Positions 42,586 through 51,288 of a DNA stretch of 64,000 nucleotides are shown piece after piece. The position numbers and the translations under genes are program-made. The DNA is taken from contig RBKR01000010.1 in the NCBI GenBank assembly GCA_004835665.1, positions 310,001 through 374,000 of the forward strand. The letters run 5' to 3'. This stretch comes from Phoma sp. XZ068. Taxonomy: Eukaryota; Ascomycota; Dothideomycetes; Pleosporales; Didymellaceae. The notes beneath the pieces were generated by a model. The model had not been told where the DNA came from. It saw only the letters and a program-made list of their open reading frames with translations, and ran no database searches. Every line of letters begins with the position of its first letter. The first letter of the stretch is position 1.

Positions 42586-44073
42586 ATGTCGACTGATCAG
42601 CACCCGCCCAGGGGCGAAGCGCCGGATCTTACAACCGCCTTGAGTCTTTCCCTAAGCAATGCACATCCCGAGGATGCCTCGGCAGCGTACTCGCCCCCAG
42701 AAGGAGGTTTGACTGCCTGGATTGCTGGTGAGTTGGAAACTTCCGAATGATACAATTGCATACTGATCCGTCCACTTTTTAGTACTGGCTTGCTTTCTGG
42801 TCATCATGAATACATGGTATGTCGCCACCTCAAAACCAACTAGATTGATGAAGCTTATACGTATTGAAAAGGGGTATGATCATCTCATTTGGCGTCTTCC
42901 AAACATACTACGTCTCGACTCTACACCAGGCACGCTCAGACATTGCATGGGTCGGCTCCATAGCCGTTTTCCTCCTCTTCTTTATGGGTATTATTAGCGG
43001 TCGCCTCACGGACGCAGGGTACCTCCGCATAACAACAATAGTTGGTGCGATCCTCGTCGTACTTGGGACTTTCATGACATCCCTGACGGAAAACTACTGG
43101 CAAATCATCCTGGCGCAAGGACTTTGTACTGGTCTGGGCAACGGTCTTCTCCTGACACCTATGATGACTCTCATCACCACATACTTCAGGAGAAGGCTTC
43201 CGCTCGTCATGGGAATAGCATCCTGCGGCAGTGTGACCGGAGGCCTGATCTACCCAAGTATGGCAAGAACATTGCTGCCAACAATCGGCTTCGGTTGGAC
43301 GTTGAGGGCAATGGGCTTCATACAACTGGGAACATTCGCAATCGCTTTGATAGGCGGCAAGCCGAAGCGAGCTTCTAGGAAGTCAGCGCCCCTAGTGGAT
43401 TGGGCTGTTTTCAAGGAGCCCGTGTTCACAATGTACCTTGTTGGAGCTTTTTTGGTAAGTCTTGACTGCCAGCCTTCTTTCTGGTTGATCATGTGTGAGG
43501 GCTCTGCTTACGAGATCATAGGCTTATTTGGGTGTATTTTTTCCCTTTTTCTTCCTCAGCTCCTATGCGCGGGAAAAGCAGGGAATGTCCTATACCCAAT
43601 CACTCGACTTGACGCTCACTCTAAACGGCATCGGGTTCGTTGCCCGCTTACTACCTAGCCTTTTTGCTAGGTACGTTGGCACGATGAATGTCTTCATAGG
43701 ATTCGTGTTCGCCTCCTCACTATGCATGTACACTTGGATACCAGTACACTCCACACCTGGACTGTACATCTGGACTACCTTCTACAGTCTTTCTGTTGGC
43801 GGCGTCCAGTCCCTTTTCATGGCGGTGGTTCCCGTCATAAACTCCGACACGTCCAAGATAGGGGCGCGGCTGGGAATCATCTCAGCATCCGTTGGCATCG
43901 GCGCTCTGATTGGATCCCCGGTTTGTGGTGCTATTATAGCTTCGGGTAAAGGCTCGTATGTTGGTGCTCAGGCATTCTCGGGGAGCACCTTGCTCGTGGG
44001 AGGCTTGGTTGTACTTGCTGCGCGAGAGTTCAAGAGGCGACAGGATCAGAAAGGATTTTGGACGAAGATGTGA
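42586..44073 (+). CDS. Major facilitator superfamily transporter, monocarboxylate-transporter-like
   Basis: Exons 42586-42727, 42783-42816, 42872-43454 and 43522-44073 join in frame to 436 residues across introns of 55, 55 and 67 nt with GT-AG ends. The N-terminal 45 residues are hydrophilic, and PPEGGLTAWIAVLACFLVIMNTWG leads into the first helix, a hallmark of fungal MCT-like proteins. About 11-12 membrane helices follow, with a TYFRRRLPLVMGIASCGSVTGG loop and a C-terminal basic tail. An earlier in-frame GTG is not a likely start; the ATG at 42586 is. It should move an organic acid or similar small molecule across the plasma membrane. It looks intact and sits next to the hydrolase and regulator. 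Confidence 0.87.
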
Positions 44074-44280
44074 AAGCTATACAGTGGTAGGCTGTGCATA
44101 CTTCGCTCTACCAGCTGCAGATGCAAATCCAGGATTCAACAGAATTTACCTTCTAAGTCTGTAAGCAAGGGGGGCACTAGTATTGGGTCTCATGTATGAG
44201 TGTACTCATCTGTGTATGTACAAGTGTGATCTGAGCTCGAAATTAGTCGGACGCATTCGTCATGCCTGCAGAGCAGTCAT

Positions 44281-44950
44281 GTTGGTTGGTTGGTTGGTTG
44301 GTTGGTTGTTTGGTTGGTATTCATTTTACGTCTGTTTGATGGGGATTAAGTCCACCATCTCGCCTCCCGAAGGGCATATACGACGTGCTAAGCTATGGAA
44401 TTACTGTGCTGACACACTACCTTAGAAAGCATTTCTTGCCTGCGCGGGTATTGCTACCGTTTCAAGCTACAGCTCCCCGTCCAGTTGGGGAGACTGAGCA
44501 GTGTGTGTACATTAGGGTGGATCCCTTGTGTTCAGAGGCAGTTGAGTGCCGTAAGAGAGAGTAGGAAAGAGTACGTGGGTGTAGAGAGCCGTTGCCCTGT
44601 CGAATCGAAGCCGTGGCTCTGCGCAAGGAGAGCCTTTTTGTACTAGGCTTGGCCATGCCTGTGTCGAAGGAGATAGGTGTAGTAGGAAGGCAGAGCCAGG
44701 CCTGTCCTTCTTCTTTATCCCCGAGAGTTGTTAAATGTAAAGCCATGCTGGCTGCCTTGTTTGCGAGTTAAGAGCCGGCGCTCTGTCGGATCGTGCCGTA
44801 GCTCTTCGCGTGGAGAGCCTTGCGTTAGGCCTGGCAATGCCCTTATATTGCAAGAACAAGGAGTGTCAAGGCTGTCTCCTTGTCTTGGTGGTGGTTGTGG
44901 CCTTCGACCGAACGTGAAAATCTGAGTAGCGCACGGGCCATTTTGAAAAG
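44281..44950 (-). mobile_element. 5'-truncated LINE 3' end, copy 1
   Basis: The stretch starts with a (GGTT)n run, 44281-44319, which on the minus strand is an (AACC)n tail, followed by about 210 bp that match 47284-47492 closely. Within it CTCCCC at 44473-44478 and GGGGAG at 44487-44492 can form a hairpin. Further right (about 44590-44900) two diverged copies of a block containing AGAGCCG and GGAGAGCC occur some 185 bp apart. No coding part is left. The insertion seems to have cut off the C-terminal part of the transposase at 44954-46252. Confidence 0.7.
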
Positions 44951-44953
44951 ATT

Positions 44954-46252
44954 TCAGCTCACCAGGGAGCTGAAAGACAAAAGAGGCCAGCGCGCCTGCC
45001 ACAACGCCTGCAGCGGAGAGAGGACGTTGGGAAACAGATTTAAGAAGGCATTTGAGTCGTGTTCTAACGAAAAATCGATGGAAATCGACCTTTCGCTGAC
45101 CTGGAAAAGTTGATGTTCGGTGCGCTCTTTGGGCCAGATCGCAGTAGCTCGAAAAGAACTTAAGATAGTCTTCTTCTTAAATGAGGAGATCCAGGCAGAC
45201 CAAAACAATGGAAAGAAATCTCCTTTCTTAGTAGGAAGAATGCCCATTGACTTTTCGAGGTAGATAACAAGCTTAGCAGAGTATGAGGATGAAAGAGGTT
45301 TGAACATCACCACATCAAGTGGCTGAAGGGTGTGAGTTGAATGAGGAGGATAGATCATCAAGAGGATCCTGTTGTTAGTACAGAACTTGATGAAATCCAT
45401 GGTGAGGTGAGATCCATGGCCATCTAGGATAAGTAACCTCCAAGCTCTCCCTGCTTTGGCCTTGGTGTAGCGATCAAACACCTGGGTAAGCCATGCAAAC
45501 CCAAGATCATCATTACTCCATCCAGAAGGTGATGAGCCAACAAAGACTTGGTGCTCCTCCTTGATATCCTCCACCCAGGTTGATCTGATGTTGCCATTTG
45601 CAGCCTTAAAGATGATACCAGGTGGAAGAGCAGTTCCATCAGCCCCAATACAAGCCAGGACTGATATCCATTCACGTGAACCATCTTGAAGTGAATCTTT
45701 GACTTGCTTTCTCTCCCAAATTTGCCTGCTGAAGACTCTCTTGGTTCTCTCAATGCTGCCCACCATGAAGCCTTTTTCATCCATGTTGTAGGTATTCTCA
45801 GGCAGTATATCATACTGCTCCATCTTGGCATGAAGTAGATCAAAGTATTGGTTGTATTTCCACTCTGAATCAGCCTCGTGGCGATTGCGGTCCATCCCAG
45901 AGGTCCATTTGGTAATAAGATTGTCTTGATTCCTGTTGATGAATCTGGTGACCCAACCTTCTCCTACCTCTCCTTTGTGGATACAAGAGGCAAAACTCCT
46001 GATCATCTCTCTTGTGGGTGGAAGGCCTTGCTCTGTGAGTCTGGTGATGTACTTCACAAGCTCCAACTCCTGTCGTGGGCTGAGCAATTGCTGCTTGATT
46101 GCCTGGTCTGTTCTTGAAGCTTGAATCTGTTTATGCCTTCTAGACAGTGTAACTCTGTGCACGCCATAGATGTTAGCAATTCTGGTATATGTAAAATGTT
46201 CTCCCTCATTCAGGCTTTCAATTGCCGCGAGCGCTTCCTCAATCCGACTCAT
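44954..46252 (-). pseudogene. Pogo-type transposase, C terminus lost
   Basis: From the ATG at 46252 (MSRIEEALAAIESLNEGEHF) a 432-residue frame has the helix-turn-helix (IANIYGVHRVTLSRR), CENPB-type domain (PPTREMIRSFAS...WVTRFINRN) and a full DDE_1 core: YNMDEKGFMVG, LLILDGHGSH and LQPLDVVMFKPLS, again with 35 residues between the last two Asp. The normal homology ends soon after FRATAIWPKERTE, and the final 60 residues are not transposase-like. The basic tail present in the 14576-16462 enzyme is missing, consistent with the LINE insertion beside it. The catalytic core is intact but the protein is incomplete. Confidence 0.82.
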
Positions 46253-46353
46253 ATTGATGGAGTTGTGACGCGTTGAAGTTTGGCGTTGGTTTGGTGTTTT
46301 GAAGTTCCGGCGATCGTTGCGCCGATCCGATCGTTGCGGCGACGCGCACGGTA
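46253..46353 (-). mobile_element. 5' terminus of the pogo element, joined to a second one at TA
   Basis: On the minus strand the element upstream of the transposase start reads outward to GACGCGCACGG, ending at 46351. A TA follows at 46352-46353 and then CCGTAGC. The TA is the target of this superfamily, so the sequence beginning at 46354 may be the terminus of a second element, the one that encodes the tail at 46507-47169. Confidence 0.5.
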
Positions 46354-47276
46354 CCGTAGCTTATCACCCCTCCGGCAGGATCACCTTCCCGGCAGCGAAC
46401 ACCAAACCCACCGACATTGGAGATGAGGCTGCAGCAGCTACCACAATTGCTATTATTACAAGACCTCTTGGTAAAGGTATCGCATAAGCATGATAATCAA
46501 TCCCATCTATCTAAATCTCATTGGTGGATTGATAGCGCGGCCTGAATTGGAGGTAGGCGGCAGAGGTGGTAGGGAAGGCGTAGAAGGAGCCCCTACCTTA
46601 GCACCACCACGTGCAACCACCACCAGCTTCTTTTTGCTCTGTGAGGTGAGCTCTTTCTTATTACCCTTTTTAGTAAATATCCTCTGCTTTTGGAGTCGTT
46701 CTTTGGCTTCCTTTGCGCGCTTCTTCTCCTCGCGCTTTGCCGCCTGATCTGCCTCCTTCTGCACCCTCCGCGCCTCCCTTTCAACCTTAGTATTAGCGAC
46801 CCTTTGGCGCCTCTCTTCAAGCATTCTTTGCCTGCTTTCCCTCCTAACTACCCTCTCTGCCTTCCGGGCAGCTTTCTGTTGTTGTACTTGTAGTTCCTCC
46901 TGCTCCACCAGCGCTGTAAGTTCTCTGTATCTAGCGATCGCCTTAGGTGAAAGGAGTAAGGCTCCACCTTGGGTGTAACCCTCTTGTTCAAGCCTGTCAA
47001 TTGCACTACGCTTCTTAGGCTTCTTCTTGCGCCGTAGTGAACGTTTGGCGCCTTCAAGCTCGCCATCGCGGAGGTTGTGCTTGATAATCTGAGTGTGGAC
47101 CTGAGCCTCAAGCTCCTTGGCTGCTAGAGTGGTAATATCTTCAACCGCCGCTCTTATAAGGCGCCTCATGCCTCTCCAGTCGCCCGCGCTTAGTGTTGAG
47201 GTGGTAGAGCCTTCGCGATCTTGCTGAGGAGGAGGGGTGGTAAACTTCTTGAGGATCCTATCTGGGTTGGTAGGAT
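46354..47276 (-). pseudogene. C-terminal basic tail of another pogo transposase
   Basis: On the minus strand, from about 47265 (NPDRILKKFTTPPP) through 47169-46507, an open frame gives DWRGMRRLIRAAVEDITTLA, GGALLLSPKAIARYRELTAL and a Lys/Arg/Glu-rich coiled coil ending NSGRAINPP. This is the post-catalytic region of a basic-tail pogo enzyme; the DNA-binding and catalytic parts are absent. Its 3' flank at 46430-46475 resembles that of the other lineage members (GATGAGGCTGCAG). The 5' break at about 47276 coincides with the tail of a LINE, which probably caused it. Confidence 0.72.
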
Positions 47277-47522
47277 GGTTGGTTGGTTGGTATTCATTTT
47301 ACGTCTGGTTGATGGGGATGAAGTCCACCATCTCGCCTCCCGAAGGGCATATACGACGTGCTAAGCTATGGAATTACAGTGCTGCTACACTCCCTTAGAA
47401 AGCATTTCTTGCGTACGCGGGTAATGCTACCATTTCAGAACTACAGCTCCCCGTCCAGTTGGGGAGGCTGAGCGATGTATGTACATTAGGGTGATTTCCT
47501 TGCATTCTGAGGCATCTATATG

Positions 47523-47568
<46 letters not shown>

Positions 47569-48036
47569 AAGTGTGTGTGAGTGTGCGCGTAGGGGAAAGA
47601 GGGGGCCGGAGGGGGTAGAAAGGGAGGAGGAGGGGTGGGGAGCATTGCAGCTGTTGTGCTGAACCTACTCTTGCTAGGTGCTGCATCGCTTGCTGCTGTT
47701 GTAGGGCTGCAAGTGCTAACGGGGGCAGATCCTGATGTAGTACTGTGTGAGTCTAACAAAAGCTTCAAAGGCCTCTGGCTCCCTTGTTAGTGCTGCAGTG
47801 TACGCTAGGCCGTCCGCCTGGCTTGATGGTGGCATAGGTGGTCGTAGTGGCCATCTGCTGAAGGTCCCTAGGGTCTTGCGGCAGAGCGCGAGGTGCTCTG
47901 GTGTCTTGTCTTGTTTGCAAGAGCAGGTGAGGTTTGCATCCTTATGGTTGTACTTTTGGTGATACCAGGTAAAATCTCCATGCCTAGATCGGATAGAGAG
48001 TAGTCTGGCTAGGACATCTCTTGGTAGGTCTAGCTC
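47277..48036 (-). mobile_element. 5'-truncated Tad-type LINE, copy 2, with C-terminal coding part
   Basis: The 3' end is an (AACC)n tail (47277-47292 on the plus strand as GGTT repeats), followed by a 3' untranslated region that matches copy 1. On the minus strand at about 48030-47745 it encodes ELDLPRDVLARLLSIRSRHGDF, then TWYHQKYNHKDANLTCSCKQD and KTPEHLALCRKTLG. This is the cysteine-bearing C terminus that follows RNase H in fungal Tad-type non-LTR elements. The rest of the polyprotein is missing, as expected of 5' truncation. The left side abuts the hAT fragment. Confidence 0.75.
47523..47562. repeat. (GA)n microsatellite inside the LINE
   Basis: About 20 GA units from 47523 to 47562, followed by GT-rich simple sequence to about 47590. 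This replaces the corresponding part of copy 1, which has only a short GA run near 44560. Confidence 0.9.
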
Positions 48037-48561
48037 TTAGAGCAGGAGTGGCTGCATAGCAATAGCCCTGAAAAGAAGGCGTGGTTTGAACGTGCCCAAA
48101 TTGCGGTGAAGAAGTTTTGGGAGGAGGAATACCAAGGGCAATACTCTATCAACACTGACGAGCAGCAGGATGCCGACATACCCCAGCCTATGGTATCACG
48201 AACGTTTGAGCGCCAATTTAACCACAAACGCATCCGAATCAGCGCACCCCGCAACGTCGATCTATACGAACAGTACTGCGAGAGTGATCTTATCCCTGGA
48301 GGTCTCTGCGACGGCGACAAGGCTCTTGAGTTCTGGAACGACAGATATAACTCACAAAGAGATCTCGCACGGTTCGCACTAAATCCGTTGGCTATATCAC
48401 CGATGTCTGACGAATGCGAGAGGCTGTTTAGCAGTGCTAAGCTCCTAATTACTGACCGACGAAACCGCTTGCTCGATGACATTGTCGAAGCAGTAGAGTG
48501 CCTTCGGTGGTGGTTTGGAGCTCCAGCGGCTGACGCATTTGATGGAGTCGATAAGAAATAG
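48037..48561 (+). pseudogene. hAT transposase C-terminal fragment (dimerisation domain)
   Basis: The frame is readable from 48037 (LEQEWLHSNSPEKKAWFERA) to a stop at 48561. It ends with the hAT dimerisation domain: DLARFALNPLAISPMSDECER, then LFSSAKLLITDRRNRLLDD and a final WWFGAP. The catalytic part is absent and the left boundary coincides with the truncated LINE. No intact hAT termini were identified, though a long palindrome lies 130 bp downstream. Confidence 0.85.
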
Positions 48562-48691
48562 TATAACATCCTGCAATCGCTGTATGAACTGCTTTTCCTC
48601 CACCTTACTTTGACATCATACATCGCGTAATCACGTGTCGGTTTATATTGGTATTACCGTTAACTGACCTGAAATTACCGCCAAGACTCGG

Positions 48692-48725
48692 TTCAATTCA
48701 GTTCATGGGTCTGAACTGAATTGAA
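48692..48725. repeat. Perfect 14-bp inverted repeat with 6-base loop
   Basis: TTCAATTCAGTTCA at 48692-48705 and TGAACTGAATTGAA at 48712-48725 are exact reverse complements. It lies beyond the hAT coding end and beside the possible MULE fragment, so it may be a transposon terminus or a hairpin. Confidence 0.85.
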
Positions 48726-48759
48726 CTGAACCGTTGAGATCACTGATCGATCGATTCAT

Positions 48760-48963
48760 GTAGGCGATGCGAATGAAGAATCCACATCCCGTTAGGTCCC
48801 TCGAACGGCAGTTGGCGTGGAATCGCGTGGAGTCGCTAGAGGTTACTTTAAATGAAAGGCCTTTCGCAACCATGACATGAAGGACCGACTCTCTTGCGAC
48901 TTCAATTGACGCGAATACTTGACCGACGAATAGAGTTTCGGGTAAGTCTTGCGAGGTCGTCAT
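48760..48963 (-). pseudogene. Possible N-terminal fragment of a Mutator-like transposase
   Basis: A short minus-strand frame starts MTTSQDLPETLFVGQVFASI and continues with EVARESVLHVMVAKGLSFKV, SDSTRFHANCRSRDLTGCGF and FIRIAY. The pattern (an aromatic start, a helix, then FKV and two Cys before FxIR) resembles the N-terminal DNA-binding domain of Mutator-like enzymes. Only about 68 residues remain. The assignment rests on pattern memory and could be wrong. Confidence 0.4.
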
Positions 48964-49311
48964 TGAAAATTATGGATTATCAATTGCAGTGTTTGCGGTG
49001 GGATTCTCGATCATTCGCGTCTATGGGTTGTTTGCAAAATACCGAGCCCACCCCGTGACTTAGCTCGATTACGACGCCAGATGTCGCGCTGTAGGTGTTA
49101 ACTGAACAGTGAAAATGATTGGGATATGAGGCACAAAATTAAGATGGTTTTTGTGATTGTATTTTTGTGTACGACAATGTGTGTCGTCTGTCTTCAAGAG
49201 GTGGCACCATTCTCTGAGTCTTTTATGAAGACATCACGTGGAGTGCTAAGCGAACTACTGCCCTTGGCCAATGGCGTGCGACACCAGATCTAGTTTATTA
49301 GCGTTTCGTAG
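48964..49311. other. Flank left of the intact pogo element
   Basis: No gene was seen. It may contain further remains of the hAT or Mutator-like elements. Confidence 0.35.
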
Positions 49312-49313
49312 TA

Positions 49314-49376
49314 ACGTACCTCACGGGCGAGCTGGCCACCCGAGCGAGCTGGCCACTTTTGCCAAGACCACACCAA
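49314..49376 (+). repeat. Left inverted repeat of the intact pogo element
   Basis: 63 bp starting ACGTACCTCACGGGCGAGCT and identical, as reverse complement, to 51114-51176. The doubled GCGAGCTGGCCAC within it is a likely transposase binding unit. Confidence 0.93.
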
Positions 49377-49393
49377 ACTTCACTTGAGTCGCG

Positions 49394-51046
49394 ATGTCTC
49401 AACGCAACAACGTAAGAAAGCCTTTTAATGAAGCAGATATACAGCTTGCGCTTCAAGCTCTTAAACAAGACGCGACGCTCTCCCAGCGACGCGCTGCAGC
49501 GATCTACAAGGTGCCCCGAAGCACTCTTAGTACGCGACTTGCTGGAACCCCTCCACGACGCGATTGCACGCCTAACTTAATGAAGCTGACAAGCACTGAG
49601 GAGGAGGTGATTGTTCAGCATATACTAAAGCTAGACGAGCGAGGATACCCGCCTCGGCTTGCTGATGTGGAGGATATGGCCAACTCTCTGCTTGCTGAGC
49701 GCTGCCAGCCACCTGTTGGCAAGAACTGGGCTGGCACGTTCGTTAAGCGTCAGCCAGAGCTCAAAGTCAAGTTCAATCGAAAGTACGACTACAAGAGAGC
49801 TCTGTGTGAGGATCCTGAGGTTATCCAGGGCTGGTTCCGGCTTGTGGAGAATACTAAAGCTAAGTATGGTATCCTGGACGATGACACCTACAACTTCGAT
49901 GAGTCTGGCTTTATGATGGGCGTCATATCAACAGGAGCTGTTGTCACAGGTGCTGAGCGTCGAGGACGACCGAAGACAGTGCAGCAGGGCGATCGAGAGT
50001 GGACAACAGTCATCCAAGGCGTCAATGCAAAGGGGTGGGCCATCCCACCCTTTATCATCTTCTCAGGCAAGCACCACCTCTCGGCCTGGTACAAAGAACC
50101 CAGTATACCTCACAACTGGGTTATCACTGTCTCTGAGAACGGCTGGACCAACAATGAGCTTGGTTTAAAGTGGCTAAAGCACTTTAATGAGCACACAAAG
50201 CAGCGCACTGTGGGCAGCTACCGACTGCTTATTCTGGACGGCCACGAGAGCCACAACTCAGTTGCATTCCACCAGTACTGCGAGGAGCACAAGATTATCA
50301 CTCTATGCATGCCTCCCCACTCGTCGCACATACTCCAGCCGCTTGATGTGGATTGGTTTGGCCCTATGAAGAAGGGGTATGGCTGCCAAGCTGAGAGGCT
50401 GATGCGCAACAAGATCACGCGCATTACAAAACTAGAGTTCTTGCCGTGCTTCAAAGCGGCTTTTGATACCTCTATCACTGAGAGTAACATCCAGGGAGGA
50501 TTCAGAGGCGCTGGCTTGGTCCCATTTGACCCAGAGGCTGTGATTTTAAAGCTTGAAGTACGGTTGCGCACGCCAACACCACCTACTGTGGACCACAGTA
50601 CATGGGAGTCTAGAACACCAAGCAACACCCTAGAATTTGGGTCTCAATCGAAGCTGGTTCGAGAGAGGATTCAGAGACACGTTGATAGCTCACCAACCTC
50701 AATGGTTGATGCCCTTGATCGGCTCACCAAAGGCGCGGAGATAATGGCGCCTTCACTAGTTTTGATGCGCAACCAGGTTGCTGAGCTTCAAGCCGCCAAC
50801 GAGGCAGCTACACGCCGTAAATCACACAAAAGAAGGCGAGTGCAGCGAGAGGGGACCTTGACGTTTGCTGAAGGGGTGCGGCTGACTACTCTAAAGGAGT
50901 TTGAGGCCCGTAGTGATGGGAAGAAGGCAAAGAAGAGAGCGCACGTTGATGGGAGCACTCAGTCTTTAAGACGCTGTGGGACATGTGGTGAGGCAGGACA
51001 CAACGCGCGAACGTGCAAGAAAGATGCGTGGAGTACTGTAGATTAG
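49394..51046 (+). CDS. Pogo/Fot1-type transposase with C-terminal CCHC zinc knuckle
   Basis: An intact 550-residue frame without introns. Order: a Psq-like helix-turn-helix (RRAAAIYKVPRSTLSTRL), a CENPB/Tc5-type domain (PRLADVEDMANSLL...NWAGTFVKRQPEL), then a DDE_1 core with Asp169 (YNFDESGFMMG), Asp282 (LLILDGHESHN) and Asp318 (LQPLDVDWFGPMKKGY), spacing DD35D. A linker and a basic patch (TRRKSHKRRRV) follow, and the C terminus is a classical knuckle, Cys528-Cys531-His536-Cys541 in CGTCGEAGHNARTC. Knuckles of this kind bind nucleic acid in retroviral-type Gag proteins, so DNA or RNA contact is an inference here. The two decayed relatives in this window share most of this layout. Confidence 0.95.
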   Translation: MSQRNNVRKPFNEADIQLALQALKQDATLSQRRAAAIYKVPRSTLSTRLAGTPPRRDCTPNLMKLTSTEEEVIVQHILKLDERGYPPRLADVEDMANSLLAERCQPPVGKNWAGTFVKRQPELKVKFNRKYDYKRALCEDPEVIQGWFRLVENTKAKYGILDDDTYNFDESGFMMGVISTGAVVTGAERRGRPKTVQQGDREWTTVIQGVNAKGWAIPPFIIFSGKHHLSAWYKEPSIPHNWVITVSENGWTNNELGLKWLKHFNEHTKQRTVGSYRLLILDGHESHNSVAFHQYCEEHKIITLCMPPHSSHILQPLDVDWFGPMKKGYGCQAERLMRNKITRITKLEFLPCFKAAFDTSITESNIQGGFRGAGLVPFDPEAVILKLEVRLRTPTPPTVDHSTWESRTPSNTLEFGSQSKLVRERIQRHVDSSPTSMVDALDRLTKGAEIMAPSLVLMRNQVAELQAANEAATRRKSHKRRRVQREGTLTFAEGVRLTTLKEFEARSDGKKAKKRAHVDGSTQSLRRCGTCGEAGHNARTCKKDAWSTVD

Positions 51047-51113
51047 TGCAGTATACTATGCGGTAATAGTACAATGCTGTTGTGTACTGTAGTATTGCAA
51101 AGGGGTTGTAATG

Positions 51114-51176
51114 TTGGTGTGGTCTTGGCAAAAGTGGCCAGCTCGCTCGGGTGGCCAGCTCGCCCGTGAGGTACGT
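51114..51176 (+). repeat. Right inverted repeat of the intact pogo element
   Basis: The reverse complement of 49314-49376, ending GTGAGGTACGT next to the TA at 51177. Confidence 0.93.
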
Positions 51177-51288
51177 TATAGAATATTTTAGGAGAAGCCA
51201 TACTAAGCTACTATAGTAGAACAGTAATAAAGTATGGAAACGAAAAGAGGAGCCTAGTCATGCACAGGAAAATAAATATAACGTAAAA

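Larger units (their letters stand above)
49314..51176 (+). mobile_element. Complete pogo/Fot1-type DNA transposon
   Basis: The element is 1863 bp, flanked by TA at 49312-49313 and 51177-51178. Its inverted repeats, 49314-49376 and 51114-51176, are 63 bp with no mismatch found by eye. Each carries GCGAGCTGGCCAC twice, separated by four bases. It encodes a single intact transposase. Identical ends plus an open frame make it the best candidate in the window for a currently mobile element. Confidence 0.95.
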
